Position numbers and translations under genes: made by a program
Source of the DNA: Dehalococcoidia bacterium
GTDB lineage: Bacteria > Chloroflexota > Dehalococcoidia > Bin125
NCBI GenBank assembly: GCA_022825855.1
Contig: JAJDWB010000019.1
Location: 407,141 to 471,140 of the forward strand
Length of the DNA stretch: 64,000 nt
Direction: 5' to 3'
Notes under the pieces: generated by a model
Database searches by the model: none
Seen by the model: the letters and a program-made list of their open reading frames with translations, nothing else
What the model was told of the DNA's origin: nothing
In this document: positions 9,214-18,172 of the stretch, piece by piece
Position numbering within the stretch: the first letter of the stretch is position 1
Layout of the letters: the number at the start of each line of letters is the position of its first letter

Positions 9214-10212
9214 TCAGGCGCGGCTGAGATCCGACTCCAACGCCAGGATCTCGTCAAGCGGCACGGCTCCGTCGCGCAACCCGGCACGGAGCGCCCGCTT
9301 GGCCATCAGTTGCAGGGCTCGATTCGCCGGTGTCGGCACGCCGTGCTCCAGTCCGATCAACACAATCTCACCATTGAGCCAGTCGGTCTCGATGCCCGGA
9401 CGTCCGCGGCGGAACGACTGCCAGGTGGAACTGCCGCCTCGCTCTGCGCCGGGAATCTCCCCGGCGGTGAAGGTCGCCACCCGGCGTTCGCCAATCTCTC
9501 GCCGAGAGGCGTAATCGATGCCGGCCGCCTCATAGCAGGCGACCGCCTCATCGCGCATGCGGCGCATGAAGGCGCGCACCTCGTCGCCGCCCGAGCGCAA
9601 AGCCGCCTCGCCGCAGAGCGCGCCGACGGCGTTGCCCAGATTGTCCAGCAGCTTGCCGTACTTCAACCGCATCACATCTGAATGTGGCTCGGCGTTGAAG
9701 CCTGCTGTCGACAGGTCGGCGCAGAGTTGGGTCACCGTGGGGTCGACGCCGTGAGGGAAGCGCCCGCTGTCGAGCAGACCGGGTTTGGGGTCGCCGAACA
9801 GCGCGATTTCGCCTGGCACGAGAAAGGTGGCCGGCATGACGACCAGCATGCCGTAGACGTTGAGGAAGCGTCGCGCGACGCTGCGCTCGTTGCCGACGCC
9901 GTTCTGTCCGCAGACGACCGGAATCTCCGGTCCGGCGGCGCGTTCCAGATCGTCGAGCGCGTTTGAGGTGTCCTGCCCCTTCATCGTCAGGACGACCACG
10001 TCATCGTCGCGGAACTCGATCTCGCCCGGGTGGGATGCGGTCTGCACCTGGATGGTCTCGCTGCGTCCGGGCTGCCTCACCAGCAGGCCGCGATCGCGCA
10101 TCGCGGCGAGGTGGTCGCCGCGAGCGACCAGAACGACCTCAGAGCCGCTGCGGGCGAGCAGCGCCCCGATGCCGCCGCCGATGCCTCCGGCCCCGTAGAT
10201 GATGTAGCGCAT
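9214..10212 (-). CDS. Ketopantoate reductase (ApbA/PanE) family oxidoreductase
   Basis: A 332-aa NADP-dependent 2-hydroxyacid dehydrogenase-type protein. The N-terminal Rossmann motif is YGAGGIGGGIG. The C-terminal ApbA_C domain has the catalytic-lysine segment MRLKYGKLLDNLGNAV. The family includes 2-dehydropantoate 2-reductase of pantothenate synthesis, but many paralogues act on other substrates and no other pantothenate gene is nearby. ATG at 10212 has GGGAG upstream. It is convergent with the YbaK-like gene, 15 bp apart. Confidence 0.82.
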   Translation of the reverse strand: MRYIIYGAGGIGGGIGALLARSGSEVVLVARGDHLAAMRDRGLLVRQPGRSETIQVQTASHPGEIEFRDDDVVVLTMKGQDTSNALDDLERAAGPEIPVVCGQNGVGNERSVARRFLNVYGMLVVMPATFLVPGEIALFGDPKPGLLDSGRFPHGVDPTVTQLCADLSTAGFNAEPHSDVMRLKYGKLLDNLGNAVGALCGEAALRSGGDEVRAFMRRMRDEAVACYEAAGIDYASRREIGERRVATFTAGEIPGAERGGSSTWQSFRRGRPGIETDWLNGEIVLIGLEHGVPTPANRALQLMAKRALRAGLRDGAVPLDEILALESDLSRA

Positions 10213-10270
10213 GGCGGGGTGCTCCCAAAGCTCCGGGTCGGCGGGCGATTGGTACCAGTCTCAAACGCGA

Positions 10271-10301
10271 CGCGCGGCTTATCAAGCTGATCAGCCGCGC
10301 G
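10271..10301 (-). terminator. Hairpin downstream of the orphan binding-protein gene
   Basis: The 9-bp perfect arms CGCGCGGCT (10271-10279) and AGCCGCGCG (10293-10301) lie between two minus-strand genes, 38 bp past the stop of the binding-protein-like gene. There is no T-tract. Confidence 0.4.
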
Positions 10302-10338
10302 CCATAGGAGTCGTCGTCGGCCTGAGTAGTCCTGGAGG

Positions 10339-11565
10339 CTATGGTCCGGTGTCTTCCGAATCCTCGGCTTCACCGCGCAGGCGCTCGGCAAAGCGGAACA
10401 TCGACTGCAATTCGGCCGCGCGCTCCTGGTCGGCGAGCGTCGGCTCGATCAGGATCTTGGCGCCGTTGAGGAAGACCTCAGAGTTGAGCTGGCTGATCTC
10501 CAGCGTGAAGGCCATGGCCATGGCAGAGACCGCCAGGTAACCCTGGATCACCGGGTGGTCCCAGACCAGGAACAGCATGTCGCCATTGCGGACGGCTTCG
10601 GCGAGGCCGTCGCTGAAGCCGAAGCTGGCCAGGGCGATCTCGGCCTCGCTGTCCTCGGCTGCCGCCAACGCGGCCATGCCGGTGTCGTGGTTGAGCGTGA
10701 CGATGCCGCCGACGCCGCCGGCCGCGATCCGCTCGGCGAGGTGACCCTGCACTGCGGCGAACTCGGTGGGCCCGAGCAGGTCGACGAACATCTCCTCGAC
10801 GCTGCCTGCGTAGCCGTCTTCGAGTCCCTCGCAGCGCTGACGCAGCCCGATGTTGTCCGTCTCGTGAATCACACAGAGCACCGTGCCGGTCACGCCGGCC
10901 TCGTTGAGTTCGGCGCCGGCCTGGACGCCGCCGGTGTAGTCGTCGAGTCCGATGTGCAGCAGCGAGTTGACGCTGTCGGCGTCGTCCGCGCCGGAGTTGA
11001 AGGTGACCACGAGGATGCCCGCCTCGCGCGCTTCGGCCAGCGGTTCGGCCAGCGCTTCCGCGTAGGGCAGGGATGTTGCGATCGCGACCGGCTCGTTGGC
11101 GATGCAGTCCCGCAGATCGGCGGCGTGCTCCTCGCTGTCGCGCGCTCCATAGAGGCGCATGTCGATGCCGTACTGAATGCCGGCGACACGCGAGGAAGCG
11201 AGCGTCCACTGCCAGAACCGGTCGTCAACGGGGTAGGCGTGTCCGAGCACGCACATGATCGGAGGATCGCGCACGATCTCTTCCTCGACCACCGCCGTGA
11301 CCGAGATCTGGTTGCTGTGGCGCCACTCGCCGACCGTGGCGTTGGGCGGCAGGAAACGGCTTGACGGAGCCTCGAGGTCGGCCCACGAGCCGTCTTCCTG
11401 CAGTTGCTGCAATCCGACCTCGACGCGGCCGTCGTCCAGAAGTCGCGCGCCGACTCGCACTTCGCTGGTTGCACTCGTGGCGGCCTCAACGACTCCCAGC
11501 GCGATCGCGCCGAGAATCATGCCAATGGCCAACATCAGTAGGTGGGATTTGGACAGGCGTCTCAT
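10339..11565 (-). CDS. Orphan periplasmic-binding (PBP1)-like protein, paralogue 1
   Basis: A 408-aa exported protein. An N-terminal signal/anchor (about residues 6-27, HLLMLAIGMILGAIALGVV) is followed by a short module with DGRVEVGLQQ, RFLPP and GEWRHSNQISV (about 35-95) and then a type-I sugar-binding/LacI-like fold (TFNSGADDADSV, IGLDDYTGG, VLCVIHETDNIGLRQRCEGL, GIVTLNHDTGM). Four cysteines match those of the two paralogues at 19.5-22.2 kb and probably form two disulfides. No lipobox, permease or ATPase gene is adjacent, so a role in sensing or solute sequestration is as likely as transport. ATG at 11565 has AGGA about 8 bases upstream. Confidence 0.75.
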   Translation of the reverse strand: MRRLSKSHLLMLAIGMILGAIALGVVEAATSATSEVRVGARLLDDGRVEVGLQQLQEDGSWADLEAPSSRFLPPNATVGEWRHSNQISVTAVVEEEIVRDPPIMCVLGHAYPVDDRFWQWTLASSRVAGIQYGIDMRLYGARDSEEHAADLRDCIANEPVAIATSLPYAEALAEPLAEAREAGILVVTFNSGADDADSVNSLLHIGLDDYTGGVQAGAELNEAGVTGTVLCVIHETDNIGLRQRCEGLEDGYAGSVEEMFVDLLGPTEFAAVQGHLAERIAAGGVGGIVTLNHDTGMAALAAAEDSEAEIALASFGFSDGLAEAVRNGDMLFLVWDHPVIQGYLAVSAMAMAFTLEISQLNSEVFLNGAKILIEPTLADQERAAELQSMFRFAERLRGEAEDSEDTGP

Positions 11566-11818
11566 CAATTGTTCCTTTCGGCGGGGACGTTGATGCACAT
11601 TGCAGCCGATCATATCCGCTAAACCGATACGCAACATAATGCTCGCCACGTTGTTCCAGCTTGGGCACGGAGTGATGCCACGCGGCAGGAACCTGGAGCC
11701 TCCGCATGGAATTCAGGGGGCAAAGCGCGCATCCGTCCGGTCCCGCGGTCGAGCCGTCGGTCTACCATGCCGAAGGCGTAGTTGGACCGTCACGAGGCGG
11801 CATAAGGGAGCGCGAACG
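11566..11818. other. Divergent intergenic region
   Basis: A 253-bp gap between the divergent orphan binding-protein gene and the penicillin-acylase-family gene. It presumably holds both promoters. I see no convincing -35/-10 pair, repeat or RNA gene in it. Confidence 0.4.
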
Positions 11819-14077
11819 ATGGCAGATCAATCAACCTTGCACCAGATTGACGGAGAGCTCGCAGTGGACGGGCTCGACGCGCCGGTGAGAATCGTCTGGG
11901 ACCGCTGGGGCGTGCCGCATGCGCAGACCGGCTCGGCCCGTGACGCGTTCTTTGCCCTGGGCTACTGCATGGGTCAGGAGCGCGGCTGGCAGATCGAGCT
12001 CTACCGGCACATGGCTCACGGCCGCGCGGCGGCGCTGCTGAACAAAGGCCTGTTGCGGATCGATCGGATGAATCGCACGCTCGGATTCGGACGCGACGCC
12101 GCCCGTGAGTGGGAGGACCAGTCCGACGACGCACGGATGATCCTGCAGGCCTACGCCGACGGCATCAATGCCGCGATCGCGGTGGGGCCTGCGCCGGTCG
12201 AGTTCGGGTTGCTCGATCACGAGATGCTGCCCTGGTCGCCGGTCGACTCGCTGGCAATCCTGAAGATGGTTTCCGCCAATCTGCACTGGTCGACCAAGAT
12301 TGGCAATGCTGAGGTCGCGGCGCGGCTCGGCGTGGATGCGCTGCAGGCGCTCATCCCCGATGTCCCGGCCGACGGAGCATTGATCGCCCCAGCCGGCGCC
12401 TCCTGGACGAATGGCAGGCATGCCTTTGCCGAGGCGCTCGCCGATCTCGAAGCAGAGCCGGGCACCCGGCGCGGCAGTCTGGACGGTTCCAACTGCTGGG
12501 TGATCGACGGCGATCACACCGCCAGCGGCAAGCCTATGGTGGTCGGCGATCCGCATCTTGCCTTCAGTGTGCCGCCGCAGTGGTATCTGATGCACATGCA
12601 GTGCCCGGAGTTTGTGGTCGCCGGTCCCGTCAATCCCGGATACCCAGGGCCCGTCTACTACGGACACAACACGCAGATTGCCTGGACGATGACCCACGCC
12701 CAGGGCGATCGCTGGGATGTCTACCGTGAGCGGATCGTGCGCAACGGGACCGGACCGTCCGCCAGGTGGCTGGATGGCGAGGAGCCGCTGCAGCGGCGCG
12801 AGGAGGTAATCGAGATTCGCGGCGAAGATCCGGTCACGCAGGTGGTCTGGTCGACGCGGCACGGTCCGGTCGTCCAGGGCGATCCGGAGACCGACGACGA
12901 GGTGCTGACGGCCCGCTTCGGACTCTCCGATCCGTGTCACGACTTCGACGGCATGTTGCCGATCTTCACTTCCGACAACATTCACGACGCGCGCGCGGGA
13001 TTCCAGCGCTACGACTCAATCTCGGGCAACTACTGTTTCGCCGATCAGCGGGGCGAGATCGGCTACCAGTACACCGGACGCGTACCCAGGCGCGAAGCGA
13101 AGCTGACGCCGGTCAGCGGTTGGGACGGCGCACACGAGTGGGACGGCGACGTTCCCGCCGACGAACTGCCGCAGGAGCTGAACCCCGACTCCGGCGTGAT
13201 CATCACGGCCAACAACCGCACGACGACGCCCGACTATCCCTACTACCTCACCTTCAGCCAGACACCGTATCGGGCCGACCGGCTACGCGAGTTGCTGCGC
13301 GGCCGCGACGACTGGTCGCCCGAGGACATGCCGCAGATCCAGTCTGACCAGACCAGCATCCACGCCCGCTTCATGGCGGGGCGGGTTGCGGCGGCCGAAC
13401 TCAACGGAGCGACCTCGGATCTGCAGGCGATGCTCGGAAGGTGGGACGGGCGTCTGGCGATCGACTCTGCGCCCGGTCTGCTCTACCAGGAGCTGTGCCA
13501 GCAGATGATCGACCGGACCGTGCGGTCCTACTTCAGCGCGCCGTCGCGCGTGGTTGAGGGTTCGGCCGACGAACTGCGCATCCTGCACGAGCAGCTTCGC
13601 GCGGACAGTGCGCTGACGCTGCCCGAGGGACGGTCGTGGGACGACGTGATCGGCGAGTCGCTGGCCGCCGCCGGCGTCGCGCTCGCAGAGCGGTACGGTT
13701 CCGATCGAGCCGCGTGGCGCTACGGCGACGCCCACTCGGTGACCTGGCGGCACAATCTCGGCCGCGACCCGGAGCGGGCAGCGCGATTCAATGTCGGCGA
13801 CTTCCCCAAGGGCGGCGACGGACACACGCCGAACAACGCGACCGGCCTGGTCAATCAGCCCGCCGATCATGGGGTGAGTTACCGTCAGATCTTCGATCTC
13901 TCGAATCTCAACGGCGCGCGGATCGTGCTGCCGCCGGGCAACTCGGGACGCCCCGATTCCGCCCATTACCAGGACCACATGGAGAAGTGGCTGAACATGG
14001 AGTACTTCCCGCTCTACATCGAGTGGGCGGACATCGAAGCCAACCGCGAGGGCGTGCTGACCCTGACGCCGGCCTGA
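11819..14077 (+). CDS. Penicillin acylase family N-terminal-nucleophile hydrolase
   Basis: A 752-aa member of the PF01804 family, which hydrolyses amide bonds of acylated amines such as beta-lactams or acyl-homoserine lactones after self-cleavage. The nucleophile is predicted to be Ser224 in GSNCW, the site of alpha/beta chain processing. The oxyanion and substrate-pocket region (GDPHLAFSVPPQW) follows at about 245. ATG 11819 with AGGGAG upstream is preferred over upstream in-frame codons. The N-terminus lacks a signal peptide, which is unusual for the classical periplasmic enzymes. Convergent with the EctB-like gene. Substrate unknown. Confidence 0.88.
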   Translation: MADQSTLHQIDGELAVDGLDAPVRIVWDRWGVPHAQTGSARDAFFALGYCMGQERGWQIELYRHMAHGRAAALLNKGLLRIDRMNRTLGFGRDAAREWEDQSDDARMILQAYADGINAAIAVGPAPVEFGLLDHEMLPWSPVDSLAILKMVSANLHWSTKIGNAEVAARLGVDALQALIPDVPADGALIAPAGASWTNGRHAFAEALADLEAEPGTRRGSLDGSNCWVIDGDHTASGKPMVVGDPHLAFSVPPQWYLMHMQCPEFVVAGPVNPGYPGPVYYGHNTQIAWTMTHAQGDRWDVYRERIVRNGTGPSARWLDGEEPLQRREEVIEIRGEDPVTQVVWSTRHGPVVQGDPETDDEVLTARFGLSDPCHDFDGMLPIFTSDNIHDARAGFQRYDSISGNYCFADQRGEIGYQYTGRVPRREAKLTPVSGWDGAHEWDGDVPADELPQELNPDSGVIITANNRTTTPDYPYYLTFSQTPYRADRLRELLRGRDDWSPEDMPQIQSDQTSIHARFMAGRVAAAELNGATSDLQAMLGRWDGRLAIDSAPGLLYQELCQQMIDRTVRSYFSAPSRVVEGSADELRILHEQLRADSALTLPEGRSWDDVIGESLAAAGVALAERYGSDRAAWRYGDAHSVTWRHNLGRDPERAARFNVGDFPKGGDGHTPNNATGLVNQPADHGVSYRQIFDLSNLNGARIVLPPGNSGRPDSAHYQDHMEKWLNMEYFPLYIEWADIEANREGVLTLTPA

Positions 14078-14080
14078 GCC

Positions 14081-15352
14081 CTAAGGCGCGACCGCGGCGA
14101 CCGATTGGCGCAGGATCGCCAGGCCGCGCTCCAGGTCGGTGTCGTCGATCGTGAGCGGCGGCATCAGCTTGATCACGTCCGAGGCGGCGCCGCCCGAGGT
14201 CTCCAGCAGCAGGCCGCGCTCGAAGGCCGCCCGGGAGACCTGCGAGGCCAGACCGTCGAGCGGCGAGTGCAGGCCGATTAAGAGTCCTCGTCCGCGAACC
14301 GTGGCTCGCATCGACTCGTGTTCGGAGGCGATGGCTTCCAACTCTGTTCGCACGATGTCGGACTTGCGCCGCACCTCACGGGCCAACCGGTCATCCTGCC
14401 AGAAGTCGAGCGCTTCGGCGGCGGTGACGAAGGCGGCGTTGTTGCCGCGGAAGGTGCCATTGTGCTCGCCGGGACCCCAGACGTCCAGATCGGGCCGGAT
14501 CAGGGTGAGCGCCATCGGCAGGCCGCTGCCTGAGATCGACTTGGACAGGCAGACGATGTCTGGCTCGATTCCGGCCGGTTCGAATGAGAAATATGAGCCT
14601 GAGCGTCCGCAGCCGGCCTGGATGTCATCGATGATCAGCAGGACCCCGTGCCGTTGACAGCACTCGGATAGTCTCCGCAGCCAGTCGAAGCTCGCTGCGT
14701 GGAGTCCGCCCTCGCCCTGGATCGTCTCGACGATCACGGCGGCGGCGGAGACGTCGCCGTCGGTCAGCATGGCGTCGAGCACGGAGATTGTGTCGATGTC
14801 CGGCCCGAGGTCGCCGTCGAACGGGGCAGTGGCGTGGTATTCGAGCGGCACGCCGGCCGACTCGCGCTTGACCACGTTGCCGCTCAGCGCCAGTGATCCG
14901 AGGGTCATGCCGTGGAAGGCGTTGGTGAAGGAGACGATGTCCTGCCGGCCGGTGACCTTGCGGGCAAGCTTGAGCGAGGCTTCGACGGCGTTTGTGCCGG
15001 TCGGTCCGGGGAACTGGACACGGTAGGACATCCCCCGGGGTTGCAGGATGACTTCGTTGAAGCGTTCGAGAAAGTCGCGCTTGGCGGTCGTCGCCATGTC
15101 GAGCGAGTGCAGCACGCCCTGTGAGCGCAGGTAGCGCACGAGAGCGTCGATCATCGCCTCGTGGTTGTGTCCGTAGTTGAGACCGCCGGCGCCGGAGAAG
15201 AAGTCGAGGTACTCGCGGCCGTCCTCGTCCCAGAGCTTCGCGCCGTGAGCGCGTTCGAACACGGTCGGCCAGGAACGGACGTAGGAGCGGACGCCCGACT
15301 CGAGCTGCTCGAAGGCATCGAGTCCACTCATGGCAGAGACACCGGTGACCAT
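14081..15352 (-). CDS. EctB-like diaminobutyrate-2-oxoglutarate aminotransferase
   Basis: A 423-aa class III PLP aminotransferase that closely follows the EctB pattern: FEQLESGVRSYVRSWPTVF, SGAGGLNYGHNH, VQFPGPTGTNAVEASLKLAR, FTNAFHGMTLGSLALSGN, the PLP lysine in LSKSISGSGLPMAL, and GEHNGTFRGNN. EctB makes L-2,4-diaminobutyrate from aspartate semialdehyde for ectoine. No ectA or ectC lies nearby, so the product may instead feed siderophore, polyamine or another pathway. The start at 15352 has GAGGG 6 bases upstream; an internal ATG at 15331 is possible. Only 3 bp separate its stop from the convergent acylase stop. Confidence 0.85.
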   Translation of the reverse strand: MVTGVSAMSGLDAFEQLESGVRSYVRSWPTVFERAHGAKLWDEDGREYLDFFSGAGGLNYGHNHEAMIDALVRYLRSQGVLHSLDMATTAKRDFLERFNEVILQPRGMSYRVQFPGPTGTNAVEASLKLARKVTGRQDIVSFTNAFHGMTLGSLALSGNVVKRESAGVPLEYHATAPFDGDLGPDIDTISVLDAMLTDGDVSAAAVIVETIQGEGGLHAASFDWLRRLSECCQRHGVLLIIDDIQAGCGRSGSYFSFEPAGIEPDIVCLSKSISGSGLPMALTLIRPDLDVWGPGEHNGTFRGNNAAFVTAAEALDFWQDDRLAREVRRKSDIVRTELEAIASEHESMRATVRGRGLLIGLHSPLDGLASQVSRAAFERGLLLETSGGAASDVIKLMPPLTIDDTDLERGLAILRQSVAAVAP

Positions 15353-15438
15353 CCACGACCCTCACAATCAGGCGCCCCGCCCGAGGCTTGTGCTTTCACT
15401 ATGCCTGATTTCCGGGTCCGTGTCGCGGGCTGGGAGTC

Positions 15439-17424
15439 CTAGCTGTGGCCGTTGTGGGCGGTGTGGTCGGCGTGGTCGTGGGTGTCGTGGCTTTCGTGGG
15501 CGCACTGATCGGCCTCGGGCAGGTCGAGGGCGGGGTTGTGGCTGAAGAACCCTGAGGGGCGCAGTTTGAAACCGCTGCGGTGAACCGGCGCGACGGGCCA
15601 ATCCTCGGGCACGACGATGTGGTTCATGCCGACCGTGTACCAGAGCACGAGATCCTCATCGGCGATCTCGCGGTCGGCCGCGACCCAGGCGGGGATGCCC
15701 TGGCCGGGCTGACTCTGGTTGGGATAGTCGCCGGCGGGGTAGAACTGCGAGTCGTCGTAGGGGGTGACCCAGAGCTGCCGGTGGGTGAAGCCGGCGCGGC
15801 CGCGGACGGCGGCGTCGGGGCCGGCCATCAGCGAGACGGTCTCGCCGGGCACCAGCAGGTAAGCCGGCGCGTGACCGACCTGGTTGACCTTGTTGGTGTT
15901 GGCGATCCGCCAGTGACGGGCAGAGGCGGCGTTGACCACGCCCTCGCCGTCGGTCTCGCTGATCAGCGGTTTGGCGACGGCGGTGAAGGCGTTGTCGTAG
16001 GGGTTGTCGGGACCGGCCGGCAGCGGCACGGTGTCGACCTCGTAGACCGTGTTGGTCCCGCCGTCGACTTCCATGTCCATGCGGAAGCAGAGGAAGTGCT
16101 GGTGGATCGGCGCGGCGAGGCCGGGGGCGATCATGTGGCGGGTGATCTGCGGGTCGTCGGGGTCGGCGGCGATCGTCTGGACGATGCCGGTCGCCTTGAC
16201 CTCCTGCTCCCACGATCCGTCCGGGTAGAACATCCAGTAGAAGCCGTAGTCGTAGTTGCCGACGGTGGCGATCGCGGAGACGACGAGGCGACGGGTGCGG
16301 CGCACCTCGGAGACGGGCACGTCCTGCTCGACGCGGGTGTGCTTCCAGTTGATGCCGAAGTCTTCTTCGTGGATGCAGACGGCGTTCTTGATCGTGCGTG
16401 AGCCGCCGAACTCGTTGGTGACCTCAGCGTCCATGTAGACGATCTCGCCGAGGCAGTCGCAGCCGAGTTCGAGCGAGTTGGTCAGACGGCCGAGCCCGCC
16501 GACCTCGCCGGAGTCGAAGGCGTTCTTGAAGTACTGCGTGGGCGAGGGGTCGCCGTAGGGCACAACCATCTCGACCATCGAGGCGCGGTAGCAGATCGGG
16601 CGCAGCTCGCCGTCGTCGTTGTAGGCGATCTGGTGCAGGACCAGGCCCTCGCGCGGATGCAGCGAGACGCGCATCTGCCACTTCTGCCAGCTGAGCAGGT
16701 GCCCGTCGAGCGTGAAGGAGACGCCGTCGGGCTGGACGATGTCCAGGGTGCGCAGGTCCTCGCGCGGGGCGATGTCGTTGTAGCGGTAGTCGAGGGCGGT
16801 GTCGGGTGCGGGCGGGCCGGTTTCGTCGACCACGTCGACGACCTTGTTCTCGACCAGGTCGACGACGGCCATGACGTGCTCGATCGGTCGCCCGTAGCCG
16901 TTGGACTCCTCGGAGTCGCGCAGGTAGGAGATGGCCTTGAGCGCACGGTGGTCGTTTTCCCAGGCCGTGCCGAAGTTGCCGCCCGGCCAGGGGTCGACCT
17001 GGATCAGCTCGATCTGCTCGTCGGAGTAGCCGCGCTTCTTCATCGCCGCGAGCCAGCGCGAGTCCGACTTGACCGCCTCGATGGCGCGGCCGAACTCTTC
17101 CATCAGCGGGAACGGCTGGTGACCGACCAGCGGCGTCCAGCGGGCCACCGATTCGGAAGTCAAGTCGACAACGCACTCCACGGCGTCGCCCGAGTTGACG
17201 TCGAGCAGCATGACGAAGGCCTGCCGCGTTATCGGATCGCCGTCGGAGAAGGAGCGGACAACCTCCTTGGCGGGCTCGTCGAGCGCGACCAGTGGAAATC
17301 GCCAGCCCTCGCGCGGGTCGTGAGAGGCGGCGATGCGGGAGGCCGCCGAGATTTCGTCGGCGGTCAGCGGGTCCAGCGGATGGGTGACGCCCACCGGCGT
17401 CGCGGGTCGTGTCTCGGTGACCAT
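15439..17424 (-). CDS. Copper-containing primary-amine oxidase with a His-rich tail
   Basis: A 661-aa quinoprotein that oxidises primary amines to aldehydes, H2O2 and ammonia. The topaquinone precursor is Tyr391 in NYDY, the catalytic base is Asp304 in NAFD, and the copper ligands are His441 and His443 (HQH) and His602 (MNHIVV). All key residues are intact. ATG at 17424 has GAGG 7 bases upstream. There is no signal peptide. The last 19 residues hold seven histidines alternating with Asp, Glu, Ser and Thr, an extension that could bind copper. Its neighbours, an aminotransferase and an amidohydrolase-type enzyme, suggest amine or amide nitrogen use. Confidence 0.93.
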   Translation of the reverse strand: MVTETRPATPVGVTHPLDPLTADEISAASRIAASHDPREGWRFPLVALDEPAKEVVRSFSDGDPITRQAFVMLLDVNSGDAVECVVDLTSESVARWTPLVGHQPFPLMEEFGRAIEAVKSDSRWLAAMKKRGYSDEQIELIQVDPWPGGNFGTAWENDHRALKAISYLRDSEESNGYGRPIEHVMAVVDLVENKVVDVVDETGPPAPDTALDYRYNDIAPREDLRTLDIVQPDGVSFTLDGHLLSWQKWQMRVSLHPREGLVLHQIAYNDDGELRPICYRASMVEMVVPYGDPSPTQYFKNAFDSGEVGGLGRLTNSLELGCDCLGEIVYMDAEVTNEFGGSRTIKNAVCIHEEDFGINWKHTRVEQDVPVSEVRRTRRLVVSAIATVGNYDYGFYWMFYPDGSWEQEVKATGIVQTIAADPDDPQITRHMIAPGLAAPIHQHFLCFRMDMEVDGGTNTVYEVDTVPLPAGPDNPYDNAFTAVAKPLISETDGEGVVNAASARHWRIANTNKVNQVGHAPAYLLVPGETVSLMAGPDAAVRGRAGFTHRQLWVTPYDDSQFYPAGDYPNQSQPGQGIPAWVAADREIADEDLVLWYTVGMNHIVVPEDWPVAPVHRSGFKLRPSGFFSHNPALDLPEADQCAHESHDTHDHADHTAHNGHS

Positions 17425-17515
17425 GTGGGAACCTCAAGTTCAATGTGGTGTGGGTGACCATAGGATAGGTACTCACCGCGTTTGCTGCCCACGCACGAGA
17501 AAGACCGGCGAGTAG

Positions 17516-18148
17516 ATGGATTACCGGCTCGAATTCGCTGAAGATTCTGTCAACGTTAGCGTCCAACACCTGCGGGAAGTCAATGAGATTGTCCGGATAC
17601 GCGAACTCGAGGTTGCTGAGGGAGCCGACGGCATGGCGGAGAACATCGATCTGTCAGATAGTACGAGGGAGGGTTTGCGCTCAGGTGCAGAGCGACTACG
17701 CAACCGAAGTCCTGAGTTCCTCGAGAAGCTGGAGGAGTTGGAGGCGGACCTGCGCACCGCCGTCGCTGTAGGTCGCACAACGGAGCCGGAAGCGCGGACA
17801 GCAAGCTGGCGCGGCGCCGATCGGTTGATCACCAGAGTGGCCCGACTCGGCGAGAATCTGTTCCAGCGTTGGATGCACATGGATCGAATGGAGCGGCTCA
17901 TCCTGCAACTCATGGGAGAGCAAGACCTCAAGTCGATCGGAGTGACGGAGTTTCCGTGGCCCGAGCGGCACAAGTCACGGACCAAGTCACGGATAGCTGG
18001 GAGCAAGGGAACTGAGGACCAACCGCGCCGATGGTGGCCATTCGGAAGAGGCCGAACACGAGTGGATGCGGATGCTGCCTTGGAAGAGGCGGTCAGAATT
18101 CTTGACGACGCCTCGGATCAAGTGCGCGACGAAGATGCATCGAATTGA
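17516..18148 (+). CDS. Hypothetical protein in a lower-GC patch
   Basis: A 210-aa charged, mostly helical protein without signal peptide or membrane helix. It has heptad-like Leu/Glu stretches (FLEKLEELEADLRTAV, about residues 70-85), a basic middle ending RRWWPFGRGR (about 175) and an acidic C-terminus. Base composition is clearly less GC-rich than the amine oxidase gene before it. No family recognised. The ribosome site is weak. It is convergent with the HNH gene and divergent from the oxidase gene. Confidence 0.55.
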   Translation: MDYRLEFAEDSVNVSVQHLREVNEIVRIRELEVAEGADGMAENIDLSDSTREGLRSGAERLRNRSPEFLEKLEELEADLRTAVAVGRTTEPEARTASWRGADRLITRVARLGENLFQRWMHMDRMERLILQLMGEQDLKSIGVTEFPWPERHKSRTKSRIAGSKGTEDQPRRWWPFGRGRTRVDADAALEEAVRILDDASDQVRDEDASN

Positions 18149-18172
18149 TCGCGAAGCCAACCAGGTGCTCAA

